From the NCBI RefSeq assembly GCF_000204055.1, contig NW_006768811.1, positions 247,765-311,764 on the forward strand: 64,000 nt of DNA, written 5' to 3'. Shown piece by piece: positions 20,812 through 32,500 of the stretch. Every line of letters begins with the position of its first letter. The first letter of the stretch is position 1. The stretch comes from Melampsora larici-populina 98AG31. Lineage: Eukaryota; Basidiomycota; Pucciniomycetes; Pucciniales; Melampsoraceae. The position numbers and the translations under genes are program-made. The notes below the pieces were generated by a model, which was not told the origin of the DNA, ran no database searches, and saw only the letters and a program-made list of their open reading frames with translations.

Positions 20812-21111
20812 ATGGTACAAATAAATGAAATACATGATGAAGTCCTTGACCCAATCCTTCTTGGATACTGTGAGGAAGGTATCACGCAAGCTACAATGGT
20901 CACCCGCCTTTCCAATGATCACAATATTAAAACAACTTTCCAAACCCTGCAGCGTATTCTCCAGCGATTTTCTCTCACCACTGCCCGTGCATCAATGACT
21001 CCAGACCAGAAGGAACAAGCTTATCCTCTAGTTCAACAATACTACACCCTTGGGATGACACGTTTGGAAGCTATGTGTGCAATCAAAGATACATACGACA
21101 TTCCAATAAAT
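20812..21111 (+). pseudogene. DDE integrase-like gene, 5' part (split by gypsy)
   Basis: First 100 codons of a gene whose remainder lies at 40558-43544. Starts MVQINEIHDEV and encodes a helix-turn-helix-like N-terminus typical of these fungal integrase-core proteins (repeat-like segments ITQATMVTRLSND and MTRLEAMCAIKD). The reading frame stops making sense exactly at the TG of the gypsy LTR. Joining to 40558 after removing the element and one copy of the 5-bp duplication keeps the frame. The ancestral gene was probably itself transposon-derived; members of this family are abundant in basidiomycetes. Confidence 0.75.
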
Positions 21112-21304
21112 TGTTATGATCCTACTTCGCGGGTCACGGGTCACGGGATGTCACAATGCGTGACAGTCACACATCAGATCTCACTATGTATACTAGAACT
21201 CCCGTTGTACATTGCTTTGCTCCTCACGCTACAATACTCATACCAAGCATAGATCACCCTTCCCTCCGTCCCACGTTCCCAAGACCCCGTAGCCGGTCAT
21301 AACA
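21112..21304 (+). repeat. gypsy 5' LTR
   Basis: 193 bp, TGTTATGA...TCATAACA, a perfect 8-bp inverted end. Contains a short tandem GGGTCAC GGGTCAC. Confidence 0.92.
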
Positions 21305-21548
21305 TATTGTAGTGTCTAACTCGAGATGGACCATAAGGACAAGCAGAAGAAATTAAAGAAGAAGAATTATAATTTAAACAAGAGAAGAAAAAGAAGAAGA
21401 AGAAAAAAGAAAAAAAAATAGCAAGAAGAAATTATTGAGAAGAACTGGAGAAGAAGTATATAGTTATTAGTTACTGCTATTACACAATTTTAGACATCAG
21501 ACACACATTTAAATCACCTAAGAGCACTACCCTTTCATTCCCACCATC
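21305..21548 (+). other. gypsy untranslated leader
   Basis: Starts directly after the 5' LTR, so the primer-binding site should be at its beginning (TATTGTAGTGTC). It contains a long purine-rich tract (about 21350-21430, GAAGAAGAAG type). No gene. Confidence 0.5.
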
Positions 21549-22340
21549 ATGCCCTCATTCGAACCACCAAACGAGGGAACCAAGTCGATCGGCGGCACAT
21601 CTTGGCACGAGGTTAATCAAAGCAAACCAGACACCACGACTATGGCTTCCGGAGTAGACCTTGCTAGACTGATCCAACAGGTGGAGGACATCAATAAACA
21701 GCTTTTGGAAGAAACGGATCGACGTACTGACCTTACCAATTGCCTTGCTGAAGGAACCAGACGTGGACAGGCTGAGGCCCAAGCCGCTCAGCTCGAAGCC
21801 AGCCAAACGGCTACGTCAACCACTGCCGCACCGCAAACCATGCCAGCCGTCACACAAACCCCACCTGCAGCCCCTACCACCGTCCAACAATCCACGTCAT
21901 TGATTAAAGTTGCCACGCCGGACAAGTACGAGGGAACTAGAGGAGCCGTCGCCGAAGCCTATGCAAGCCAAGTCAGAATCTACATCGCCATGAACACCAC
22001 ATTGCTCACATCGGATAAAGCCAAGGTTATGTTTGCTATATCGTATCTCACGGGTGAAGCTATCAAGTGGTCCCAACCTTTTTTACAATGCATCATGGAC
22101 ACCAAAGCCACCCACCTGGTCACGTACAACAAGTTCACCCAAGCATTGAACTGTCTTCTTTGACTCAGATTGTCAAAAAAAGCTGAAGCCGCCCTCCGTG
22201 CATTACGTCAAACCAAATCCGCTGCCGAATATACTATCAGGTTCAATCAACTCGCACCAACTACTAAATGGGAACTGCCAACACTCATCAGCCATTATTG
22301 TCAAGGTCCACTTGATCCAGCTACGGATTATCTCAGAGGA
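21549..22340 (+). pseudogene. gypsy gag, N-terminal part
   Basis: Begins MPSFEPPNEG. After a Gln/Ala/Thr-rich stretch the retrotransposon Gag domain starts near residue 120 (KVATPDKYEGTRG, YLTGEAIKWSQPF). The frame breaks at 22161-22163 with a stop; the adjacent frame continues from 22170 (KKAEAALRALRQT, YTIRFNQLAP, SHYCQGPLDPATDYLRGG), so a 1-2 base indel lies near 22158. Gag then stops at the nested insertion near 22341 and resumes at 38403. Confidence 0.85.
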
Positions 22341-22401
22341 GGTTCTTTTTCTTTCGCGCAATGCAATTTATTGTAGATAAATTGCATCATAAGTCTTTGT
22401 T
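22341..22401. other. Short stretch between gag break and hAT end
   Basis: About 60 bp that belongs neither to gag nor clearly to the hAT TIR. It could be a leftover end of the DIRS-like element, with the hAT element inserted near its 3' end. This is inference only. Confidence 0.3.
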
Positions 22402-22571
22402 GGTTTGCCCTAGCAATATCGCAACCGCTACGCAACGCGCAGGTTTTCGGCCTGATGCGGATGCGCAGCGGAGTGCTCCTCTCTAACTCACAGCGATCAA
22501 AATCGCTCTTATCCAAAAAAAAATCCACGTCCAGGAGCGTAGTGGTTCAACCGCTACGCCCTCGCTATAAT

Positions 22572-23223
22572 AGGGCGGTTCAAGATGACTTTTGCGAACG
22601 TCCTGACGTAGAGCCCTGATCTTGTTTTTTAGGGGTGCGAGACCTTTAAAATTTTGTTTCGCGGCCGCGTGAACGGTCTCCAATTTGAGCTTTATGGCCT
22701 TTTAAAAGCAGGTACAACGCATTGTCCCATCTTTTTTTCGGTACAACCATTTCTCAACTGTTGTTTTTTTCCTTTGAAAGCGATCCAAATCGATGTGACG
22801 AAAGCTGGGGAGTTGATGGTCAGAAACTGATCACCAACGTGAAGATCCAAACCTGATATCTTGAGTACCGTTACGGTCCATCGATACAAGGGAATTCCCC
22901 GATTTCCAGCCGGTAACACAGGTACAGATGAAAAAAAAAAAAAAAAATATTCTTCGCCCAAAAAAAGTGTTAAAACCAGGGACAACACAGCCACAAAAAA
23001 GAAACAGGTACATTTTTTTTATCTCTAGGTACATTTTTTTATATATCTTTTTTCTGGAAGCAGCAGAATGCTGTTAAATATATATGACCGAAGGTCAGAT
23101 CGTAAAACCGCGAGCCAGCTCTAGAGCTGGCTCGCGGCCTTAAAATTTTACATATAATTTTATGGAACCGGACAAAACTTGAATTTCTAATTTGGGTTGT
23201 AAATGGGCTACTTGAACCGCCCT
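22572..23223 (+). mobile_element. PIF/Harbinger non-autonomous element (652 bp)
   Basis: Starts AGGGCGGTTCAAGATGAC and ends ...CTTGAACCGCCCT, flanked by AAT on both sides (22569-22571, 23224-23226). The left end matches the right end of the full Harbinger at 28407, and the right end matches the left end of that element at 23309, so this is an internally deleted relative in opposite orientation. Contains no transposase. The right end carries the palindrome CCAGCTCTAGAGCTGG. Confidence 0.85.
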
Positions 23224-23943
23224 AATGTGGCGCACATCACGCCAAAAAAGCTGGGCAAAAGAAAATTTTTTATTTAAAATGTAATCTAAATGGTACTCAT
23301 TGTGTAATAGGGCGGTTCAAGTAGACCGTTTACAGCCTGTCTTAGATTTTTAAGAGTTGCTCGGTGCCTTAAAATTATAAGTATTATTTTAATTTTTGTG
23401 AACCAGCTCTAGAGCTGGTTCACGCACTCGCGATCTCTTCTTTAGCCTTTATAATTTTAGAGCTTTTCATTATAAAAAAAAAAGGAACACAGTGGCAGTT
23501 TTTTTCGTTTTTTTTTGGGTTTCTTTTTTTTCAGTGTGTGTACCTTAATAAACGCCTCTCTCGAAAGGGTTTGTTTGATCCTTCGGGTTTGCGAGGTGGG
23601 GTGTTATCCGGGTTTGCCTCGTACCACATTTCCGACCTCACGGATCAGGCTTGATCCTGGCCTTTCACCCTGTCACCGCCCCTCTCGATAGCACGCCAGC
23701 TCAGCATTCGCCGCCTAACGTTCGGTTTGGATTCGCCCTGTTTCTTGGATCACTGGGGTTAGGCTTTCAAAGACGGCATAGGTCCTTCAACGCTTGGGTT
23801 AGTTTCAGATCTCCTTTTGATACGTGGCCCATCATCTCATTTTTTCGATTCCTTTATCTCCATCTTCAAATCTTCTTCCATCATCATCATTTTCCACTCT
23901 TCCTTTTTCTCATCACCCTACCTTCCCGTGATCTTCGAATATC

Positions 23944-25736
23944 ATGTCACCAACTCCCACCGCGCCTTCCAAGGTATGTGTTTTGATTGAACCATGTCTA
24001 CTGAAATAAATGGTTGCTGACCTCGCGAATTCTCTGTTCTGCTAGAGAAATCGTCGCACTCGCGCTCAAATTGAGGAAGACCTGCTTGCATCCGGAATAT
24101 CCTCCACCTCTCGAGCTACTCCTGCGGCGATCAAAAGGTCTCGAGTCGCCGCTCAAAAACGCGCTAGCAGTGTCTCCATGACTGCGCCCGCCAAACCGAA
24201 CCGGGACAGCCCTCCTTTGGACATTGTCGATTATCAAACTATTGTCGCATACCTCAGTAAACCCAACATATGCAACTCTATCTTCGGCGGCGGGAGCCAG
24301 ACCAGAGTGTCTGGCATGCCAATGAATCCCTCCACCATTTTGAACTCACTTGCGATCAAGTTGAACAACAACTACAACATAAGACACAACTCTACCGACA
24401 TGCGTCTGAACGGAAGGGTATTACAGCAACGTTTGAAACGCTATAAGTCGAAATATCATAGCACCAAGGCTTTCAGTAAGAAAACGGGTAGTGGTTTGTC
24501 TGCCAAAAACGTGGCAGACGGGATTCGCACAATGGACCAGCTTTTGGAGAGCATGTGCCCATGCTTTAGCGAGATGGACGCTTTGTTTCGAGACAAGGGG
24601 AATGTCAACGCTTTTGGGATTCTCGACACCGGCATCGACCCAGTTGCGCTTTTCGCCAATGACGACGACGACGACGATGAAGTTGACATCATTGGAAACA
24701 CCAACTCCAACGATGTGAACCACATGCCTGACGCCAATAGCGACGGAGGAAGTACAACCGATGGTCATGATAACTCGATGGTACTAGACAACACCGGTGG
24801 TAACAAACCCGTTTGTACGTATCTCGCTCATCTAAGAAGAAATGACGACTTTTCAAACTAATCCATGTGAATGCCTCCAAAGTTATGACTCCGCGCCCTA
24901 AAAATAGTCTACCACCTCCAATTGCAACCAATCGTTTCTCAAGCCCTGATGCTGAAGAGTTGGAAGCGTATCAAGACCTTTTCAAGTCCCAAATGGCTAA
25001 AGATCACCCAATCCCGACCCCGGAAGATGACCTGAATGCTCACTATCGAAATTTCATCGAGAACGACGTTGATTCACCACCACCCACCCCGAAATGCACT
25101 CAGTCGGCAAGCAAGTCATCAAACAGAGCTGCGAAGAACGATTCAACTCAAACGGCGGCTCCCCCAAAACCACCTGCGCGGAAGGTCAGCAAACGTAAAT
25201 ATTCGAAGAAAGACACGTTAACCGCGGAAGAGCGTGCGATGGATTCCTCATCAGGAGACGAGAACACCCCTGGTAACGCAGCACCCATGACCACTTCAAC
25301 TCAACGTCGTGGTTCAGCACGTCCCACTCTGGCTCGACGCGCTCTCGATCCCCTCCCTTCGATTGATCCTTCAACTGTACGAGGGAAGGACTATAAACAC
25401 CCTGTGGCCACCGCAATGCAAGTTGGCAATGCGGCGAAGATTGACATGTTACGGTCTGCCAACGAGTGGCGCCAAGAGTTTGAGGCCGCCAAACAACTGG
25501 CTGAGGCTGAAGCTCGACAGTCCGATCTCAGTTGGGCCAAAGAAAAGTTTTACTTGGAACGTGAGGAAGAACGTAATCGATTGGCTCTCTTACGCGAAGA
25601 GGAACGCAATCGCATGGCTATCATTACCCGCAACGAGCGCAAAGCCTTTTGCGAAAAGCTGGTTCTTGAGGGCAAGACCCCTCAAGAACTTGAGGCCTAT
25701 CTTCGCCTGGTATACCCCGAGGTGGGGCCTATGTAA
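23944..25736 (+). CDS. Harbinger accessory Myb/SANT-like protein
   Basis: Predicted exons 23944-23973, 24046-24814 and 24883-25736; introns start GTATGT and GTACGT and end CTAG and AAAG. The joined frame is 550 codons without a stop. The N-terminus is basic (RNRRTRAQ). A trihelix/Myb-like region follows (YNIRHNSTDMRLNGRVLQQR, LKRYKSKYHSTKAF), then an acidic stretch with a run of Asp near 24660-24680, a Pro/Ser/Thr-rich middle, and a long charged helix near the C-terminus (WAKEKFYLEREEERNR). In Harbinger elements this protein brings the transposase into the nucleus and helps bind the ends; that role is family knowledge. Confidence 0.8.
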
Positions 25737-26666
25737 GCCATCTCTCCTCTTCTAGTGGCCAAAGTTTTGGATTGGGTGCTGATCTTTGCTCCTTGTTCTG
25801 GATGTGATAGCGCGAGCACCTCAGCCTGACTATGACATCTGTTTGTTTCAACTCGGGCCTGTGACCTCTGTCTGTCTCCAGACCGACCTGAAGTATTTGT
25901 ACTCTCATTTCGATTGTACTCTTATTTCGATTTTTGAGAGATAACTTTTCTCTTTTTGTTATGTGATTGTATCTGGTTGTCGAATATCAAATTTTGAGCA
26001 ATGTTATCTTCTTGTTATGTGATTTAGAATTAGAAATGATATGTTATCAATCAGTTTGTGAAATGAAATCCAGTTCAAAATGTTCTCAAAAATTGAAAAA
26101 GAAAAGTCACGTTAAACATTAAAGTCACGTTAAACATAAAAGTGATGTTTAAAAAAAAGTCACGTTAAACAGAAAAGTCATGTTAAAAAGGAAAGTCACG
26201 TTGAACTGCTTAAAAGCTTCACGTTAAACATAAAAGTGATGTTTAAAAAAAAAGTCACGTTCAACAGAAAAGTCATGTTAAAAAGGAAAGTCACGTTGAA
26301 CTGCTTAAAAGCTCACAAACCACACTTGATATCATTTTGAAATGAAGTCAAGTGTCAACTCCTGACTTTACTCTGCTATACAATGCGCAATACACTTGAG
26401 CACAGAAAGTTCACATTCGATTGCAGAAACACAAGACCAGAAGAGATACAAGACCAGAACAAAATAACAACATCGAATCACACGACAACTTTAATAAAAA
26501 CTTTCTTTGAATTGAACAGAGAGCTAGACTTTAATAAAAACTTTCTTTGAATTGAACAGAGAGCTAGCCAAAATCGAAAGACATCAATCGGATGAAAAGG
26601 GCCAAGTTACAATCAAAGAGTACTGAAGAGTCTACATCGAGAAACTGAACAGAGGACGGATTAAGA
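25737..26666. repeat. Harbinger intergenic region with tandem repeats
   Basis: Between the two convergent genes. Near 26105-26320 the wording AAAGTCACGTTAAACA and AAAGTGATGTTTAAA recurs many times; a block of about 110 bp (26110-26215) is duplicated at 26220-26310. A separate perfect 40-bp tandem pair lies at 26488-26527 and 26528-26567 (starts ACTTTAATAAAAACTTTC). Probably 3' untranslated regions. Confidence 0.75.
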
Positions 26667-28069
26667 TTACACAATTGGAAGACCACCGTTTTCCCAGTTG
26701 TACGCCACCGCGTAGTCTCGCACAGCCTCACGTCGAGCTCTTCCTCTTTCAACCATAGCGATATTACACTCTAATTCACGAAATCTATCTTGACCAGCCT
26801 CGCCTCGTTCAGCAATTATCAGTTCTTGGTCCTCGTCCTCCCATGCGTTTCCGAGTTGGGCCAGCATATTATGAAGAATGATGCACACTCGAACCCATCG
26901 TAAGATATGATACATATCTTCTTTCTCATTTAATGCCAATCGTAATCCCTGAAGCGACGCCCATCTCGACTTCAGAATACCAATGCAATGTTCATTGCGC
27001 ACACGAGCCTTCGCCACACACCAGTTGAACTCTCTGTTGCGCTGAACGTCACCTGCCTGGCCTTTGTATGAGGGAACCACAGAGTCAGAAGGTATGTATG
27101 CAGAATCGGCGATTATGTATTCGCCTGACCAGAAACAAGTCAGTAAACATGTCAGTACAGTCTTTGAATGCCACGGGTGAAAGGAAAACGTGACATACCT
27201 TTATCGAAATATTTGTTTTGAGCGTTAGCAACATCTGTTTTTGAATAAACCGTGCTGTCACAGCATGAACCGGGCCATCCACCATAAGCATAAGTAATTC
27301 GGCGATCGCAGTCACAGATGATCTGTATGTTGATTGAATAACGGTGCTTTCTGTCAAAAAAGACTTCACCATCACGTCCTGGTCGCTGAAAGAGGGGAAT
27401 GGTAGTTCCGTCGACAAACCCCACACAGCCAGGGAAACCATCCCGCTCCAGCACCTTAGATATAGCTTTGCGTCTGTCTGAGTTTGGCCATGTGACGTAG
27501 TGAGACCCCGCTTGTAAGATAGCCGTTATTACGCGCCGAGTGCAGTTGACTACAGAACCGCGAGCCACTTTGTAGTTCCTCGCAAAACGACCAACTGAAG
27601 CTCCATTGCCGTTACTGCCGAGGCGCTCGAGTGTGATGGCAAGCTGTTGTTCCACTGGAGGTTGCGGATTGTTGGTGTTCGACACAAAAATTGGATGTAA
27701 GTGAATCATGCCTAAAAGAGCGCCGAAACCTTCTGGAGTTGTTCTCATAGCTTGACGAAAGTCGGTTCTTCGAGAATGCAACATATCCCGTAGATCGAAG
27801 AGATTAGCTGGTCGGACACGCATTCGAGGCTCCAGGTATCGGTTCGAGATGACCGTGGTGAGCATGTCTCCCCACATCTCTTCCTCGTCAAACAGGTCAT
27901 CAAATAACGTTGCCATAAATTCATCTTCTGGGTAGGCAATTCGGCCATCGCTAGGGTCAAGTGGGTGGTGTCCATCTCCCGGATCGTTGGTGGCCGCATT
28001 CATATGAGCAAACATACATAACATGGTGAGATCTCGTATCGCAGCTGCTCGGTCAGATACCCGAGGCAT
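26667..28069 (-). CDS. PIF/Harbinger DDE transposase
   Basis: Predicted exons 28069-27199 and 27124-26667, with a 74-nt intron (GTATGT...GGTCAG); joined frame 442 codons, no stop. Start MPRVSD. The DDE_Tnp_4-type nuclease contains Asp in GFVDGTTIPL, Asp in GSCCDSTVY and IADSAY, and Glu in RVRNEHCIG. A helix-turn-helix-like region precedes it (SVGRFARNYKVARGSVVNC). This enzyme cuts and pastes the element at a 3-bp target. The longer open frame upstream to 28231 has no second good start. Confidence 0.9.
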
Positions 28070-28460
28070 GATGGAGGTGAAAAAGTGGATTGGTGTTGAA
28101 GATGTGAACTGGATGATAGTTTGGAAGCAGGGGTCGAGATTACCAGTTGGAGGGTAGATGAAGAGGCCAGGTGATTCAAAACATATGAAAAAAAAATCAT
28201 TCATGTTGAAAAAAAAGACCGTTTGATCCAACGAAAGAGGAGCTAACTGACTTTTCCGGACGTTGGACCTGAAAAGAGAAGGTCATAAATCCTAAATTTA
28301 CAGACGCTGTCACTCTGCGAACGCAAATTTTAAGGGTGTCACACCCCTAAAATTTAGGTTTGCCAATATCCGGCGAGCTGTTCGCAAAATCTGTCTTGAA
28401 CCGCCCTAATCGAGTAAGAAACATTTGTATTTAGGATTTGTATAAGTAATACAAAAAGTA

Positions 28461-31400
28461 TCAAGTTTTCTTCTTCTTTACCAAGCTCTCGATATAACCT
28501 TGCAAAGCCTTTGCAGCCTCCTCAAAATCACCATCGGGGATGATCCCATCTTTCAACCAGGCTTGAGAGCCTACCAATCGTTCCATCGTCTTGGGAAGCA
28601 TTGCTCCACGCAAGGGGGTGCAAATGTCCGCGGCCGCAGAGAAAGTCCTCTCACACGCACAAGACGTTGCTGAAATAGATAGGTAATCGCGCGCCAGTTG
28701 CGCAAGGATGGGGAAATGTTGCTCGTGATCCTGCGAGTCAAGGTTTCCAATCAAGATTAGAAGCGAAACTATTGAAGTAAAATAAGTAAGATATAAACAA
28801 ACACACCTTCCACCATTCCAGCGGGGTTTGATCCTTATTGATTGGGTATTTTCCTTGCAAGTAATCCTCAAGCTCCGATTGGGATGATTTGTCGGCAGCA
28901 AGATGGGCAGGATGTGCGAAGATATCAAATTCATCGGGGTCATCAGTAGTGGTTTGATCTTCAGGGTGTGGGGATGGAACTCGATGCTCGTGTTCTAGGA
29001 CAAGACTGTCAAATGCGAGTTGGATAGCTGCGTTTGAAGAGAACTCGTGTTCGGGATAGAATACCGTGAAGAACTTTGCGCGAAACCGAGGATTGAGAAT
29101 AGTTGCAAGAACAATAGCTTCAGATGAAAGAGTCTTGTCCTGGTACTTAATGAGCCATTTGAGCATTTCGTCGATCGCGCGTCCCAGGCTAGGGTATTCT
29201 GAAGACTCTTTCTGATGTGCTTTGAGCTCGGTGATGCCCCGTTTGTATTCAGCTAATACAATACAACCGGTCGGTCCATTTCCTTCAACTCGGGCTGTCG
29301 CATCTACAAAGGTCTGGCCTCAGAGGAATTGATAATCAGTGAAAGTACTTAACAGAAACAAAATAAGGGAGAGGTATACCTTTAAAACCTTGTTGACTAG
29401 TTCGACTGCGTGCCATTCTGAAGGTGATATTGTAACACCTTTGAAAAAGCAGGCCTTGCGATCGGCGGCAAGCATTGAGTTTATTACCTGCAAAGATTCA
29501 AGTAGTCAGAGATGTTATAATGAATGGAAAGAAAACAATTGAACCAACCTCCTGTGCCTCGCAAGCGACCTTGCGACTCTCGTAGTGGCTGTTCCACCGA
29601 GTCTTGCAAGGTCTTTTAAGCATGCGTCCTTGGTAGCCCATTCGAGTCGCACGTGTCTTGAAGTCGTTCCGCCTGGCAGCACTGCTGGCGATTTGGCCAC
29701 TGACTGTATCAATCTACAGTCAGTGGAATGTAAGACACCATCAGTACACATCGATAACAGAGTTAAATCAAGGGTGAAAGATGGTAAGGAGGAAATATAC
29801 TAACCTTTGACAGGGCAAGGGCAACCAAGTCATCCTTATCACAAATTTCCTCCAGGTCGTCAGCGGTATCCACGTCGTCGACCCCATCGGGCTTTTCAGG
29901 AAGATTATCCTCATCCTCGTCATCAGAGGGTGAGTCGTCGATGTGAACTTCATCCTCGCCGTTGTTGACCCCGATCGATGGAATGGGAAGTGGAACCCCA
30001 AGTGGAATGGTTGGCTTTGCTGAACTGACCTTTTGCCCAAGTGACTTAAGGCCGTGTCCCACTACTAAATTAAGTTTGTGTGCATAGCATCGGACATGGT
30101 GCAATGATGCTTCCCATGTAACCGGTTCTTCAGCTGTCGCAAACATGGTCTTGAGCTTGTCAGCCATCGGTCCATTGTTTCCACCGCCATCGGTGGTCTG
30201 AGCAATCATGTAAGAAATGAATATCATAATTAGCTTGTGAAATAAAATAAAATTTACAAAGACAAGTATATACTTATCTTCTTGTGCAGACTGTGCCGAA
30301 TCAAAAATCGACCTATGGGTCGAGCTAAGAGAGCTCCAAAGTGTCGCCACGCCACCAGTTTGAGAGTGAGATGTGTGGATTGATAGGTCCAGTTATTGTC
30401 GATGTAATTCGCGGTGGCTCCGATGAAGGCATACCGATTGCCTTTAGTCGTCCACACGTCGTGGATCAGAGTAAACTTACCTTTATTTTCCTACATAGAC
30501 AGAAAGTTTTATTATAATAAAACAGTATTAAAATAAAAAATGAAATAAAGAAAGAACCGAACGTTGGAAAAGTGAAATCAAAAACTCACTTTGACAGTGT
30601 TGATGGCCTTGTTGTGCAAGCCAGAAAACAATAAGACCGATTGTTGCGCTGCCCACGTTCTTGAACGTACTACAGCGCCGCGATTGGCAGCGTAAAACGC
30701 TGCACGAAGCGAAGGATCCTCAAATCGCGCCCACGGAAGGGCGTGTTGGACGAGCCATATAACCAAGATCATGTTTAGAAGGTCCGCTGAAAAGGTGGGT
30801 CCCTTGACAAAAGAATCCAAGGTTGAGCTTTTAACCTTGCTTTCACTCTCGACCTGTTCGTCGTAGGAAGGGGGAAGAATAACTCCAGCAGCTATGGCTT
30901 TGTGACGCATTGCGCATACCGGCCGATTTTCTTTACCGTCGCGATGACCCCATAAACCATAATAAGACGTTTTTCCTTTGGCATACACGTTGTGACACCA
31001 TCTACATTTATATTTCAAACCCTGAAAGTAAAAGAACACCATGTGTTAGCGGTAATATAAGAGATACTAATAGTAAGTAAGAAAAGAATGAAGAAACACA
31101 CCTTAGGAGTATGAAAGTATGTGAGAAGATCCTTCACGGCGAGAGACCGAGCCTTGTTATAACCAATTTCGCTGGTCCCAACAAACTCAATGTCGGAATC
31201 TTGCTCCACATTGAGACCATCTGGCACCTCGAAGGCCTAAGCGAGATAGGATAGTGAACGGATGATCAAATGGTGAAGGGAAGATAGGATAGGTGAACGC
31301 GAGATAGGATAGAAATGATTTGAAAAGATAGTAATTAAAATGAATCACCTCAGTGTTGGCTCTCTTCGAAGATGGGGAGGGACTCTGAGAAGGACTGCCT

Positions 31401-31764
31401 GAAGGGGAACGGGCTCGTTTGCTGGTGGACGAACGCGTCTGGAAATTCAGTAATCGGTCAGTCCTACTTTAAGTTTTGTGAACTGATAGATGTGATAGAT
31501 GAAAGAGATACTTACCTTTCCTTTGGAAGTAGTCTTGGCACTACCTTTTTTTGGTGGTCTAGGCGACGCAGAACGGAGCGTGAGTGGACCAGGCGATCCG
31601 TCTTCAGCAGCTGAAGATACGGTTAGAGACGTCCTCGAGTCATTCGGAGTAATAACAAATCCGGGCTGAGGGCGAACCGGGCTTGCTGGACGAAGGCTGC
31701 GAGTGGAGGTCCTACCTGGTACCTCAAGCAATGAACTTTGGGAAAGGCTTGACGTGATTGGCAT
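28461..31764 (-). CDS. hAT family transposase, about ten exons
   Basis: Read on the minus strand from ATG 31764 (MPITSSLSQS). First four exons 31764-31516, 31438-31349, 31236-31102 and 31021-30590, all in phase 0 with GT-AG borders. Features in order: Ser/Pro-rich N-terminus; BED-type zinc finger in exon 4 (YKCRWCHNVYAKG ... GHRDGKENRPVC); the catalytic region from 30490 on (FTLIHDVWTTKG, TTDGGGNNGPM, HHVRCYAHKLNLVV), with an acidic insert (DDSPSDDEDEDN); TRWNSHYES near 29560; and the hAT C-terminal dimerisation motif in the last exon (WWK ... FPILAQLARDYLSISATS, CERTFSAAAD). All hallmark blocks are present with no obvious stop, so the transposase may be intact. Confidence 0.85.
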
Positions 31765-32239
31765 CAATATTGAATATAAGGGTAAATTGATGGATCAACT
31801 TCTTTGGAATTGAAATGGGTTGGATCAAAGAGGAAAAAATTACTTACCGAGTATAAATGTGGCTGATGTATGAACCACAAGGCGGCCGGTGTTGGAAAAC
31901 TGGTTGGAAAACTGTCCAGGGGGTAGGATTGGTGGTTAGAAGTGAAGTCCAGTCCATTGTATCGGATGTGGCGTTGTTGAGAAGGTGTGGACGCTAGCGT
32001 TTAGTGTACAGTACACTACCCCTGCCCTCACCCCTGGGTACAGGGTATTGCTCCGCTATATAGCGGAGCAACCCGAGCCCGGACCCCGGGCTTAGCGTTT
32101 GCTGTGCTCATGTTTTTCAGAGCCTCGGAGGGCGGTGCGCAGGCACCACTCTGTATAGCGCTGAGTCTAGCGGCCCCAAAAAGCGCACCGCACACGCTTT
32201 TTCGAGCGGAGCGGTTGCGGTATTGGCCCTAGGCAAACC

Positions 32240-32500
32240 TAACTTATCCCCGTAGGGAGTCCATTAGGTTTCTTGGGGGTGCCCCCCGACCGTGAGGTAC
32301 CGGGGGGGGTAGGACAACCGGGCCTCCGTAGATGGGATGCTCTTCCCCTCGACTCGGGACATAGTCCTGAGCCTGAGAATCCCCATCTACTATGGGCCGG
32401 GTCGACGGTCTCCCCAAGATTTACCAAAAACGGGTTGTGTACCGTGTGGTCACGGTACGGCGAACTAGCCTACTAGGTACTCTCAACTATTGCATTCGCA
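32240..32500. other. 3' region of the DIRS-like element
   Basis: GC-rich stretch following the recombinase stop on the minus strand, with runs such as GGGGGTGCCCCCC and CCGGGGGGGG. This is where DIRS elements usually carry terminal and internal complementary repeats, but I could not pair it with sequence at 38040-38400. Confidence 0.35.

Larger units (their letters stand above)
23309..28407. mobile_element. PIF/Harbinger element with both genes
   Basis: 5.1 kb. TIR AGGGCGGTTCAAG / CTTGAACCGCCCT, flanked by AAT (23306-23308, 28408-28410). Carries the two genes expected of this superfamily in convergent orientation: a Myb/SANT-like DNA-binding protein on plus (23944-25736) and the DDE transposase on minus (26667-28069). 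Both frames join cleanly across predicted introns, so the element may be functional or recently active. Confidence 0.88.
22402..32239. mobile_element. hAT transposon interrupted by two Harbinger elements
   Basis: Ends form an inverted repeat: GGTTTGCCCTAGCAATATCG and CAACCGCT on the left correspond to the reverse complement of the right end (GGTTTGCCTAGGGCCAATA, then CCGCAACCGCT). Subterminal sequence on both sides is rich in GCGGAGCGG-like motifs. The multi-exon hAT transposase (28461-31764, minus) lies inside. Removing the two Harbinger insertions leaves about 4 kb, a normal size for hAT. I could not find a matching 8-bp target duplication, so the exact ends are uncertain. Confidence 0.65.

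Noticed and set aside
24421..24768. Minus-strand frames opposite the Harbinger Myb-like gene
   Set aside because: Mirror frames of a good spliced plus-strand gene; no features of their own.
22402..32239. 8-bp target duplication for the hAT element
   Set aside because: GGTTTGCC and GGCAAACC at the ends are inverted, not direct, so they belong to the TIR or are coincidental.
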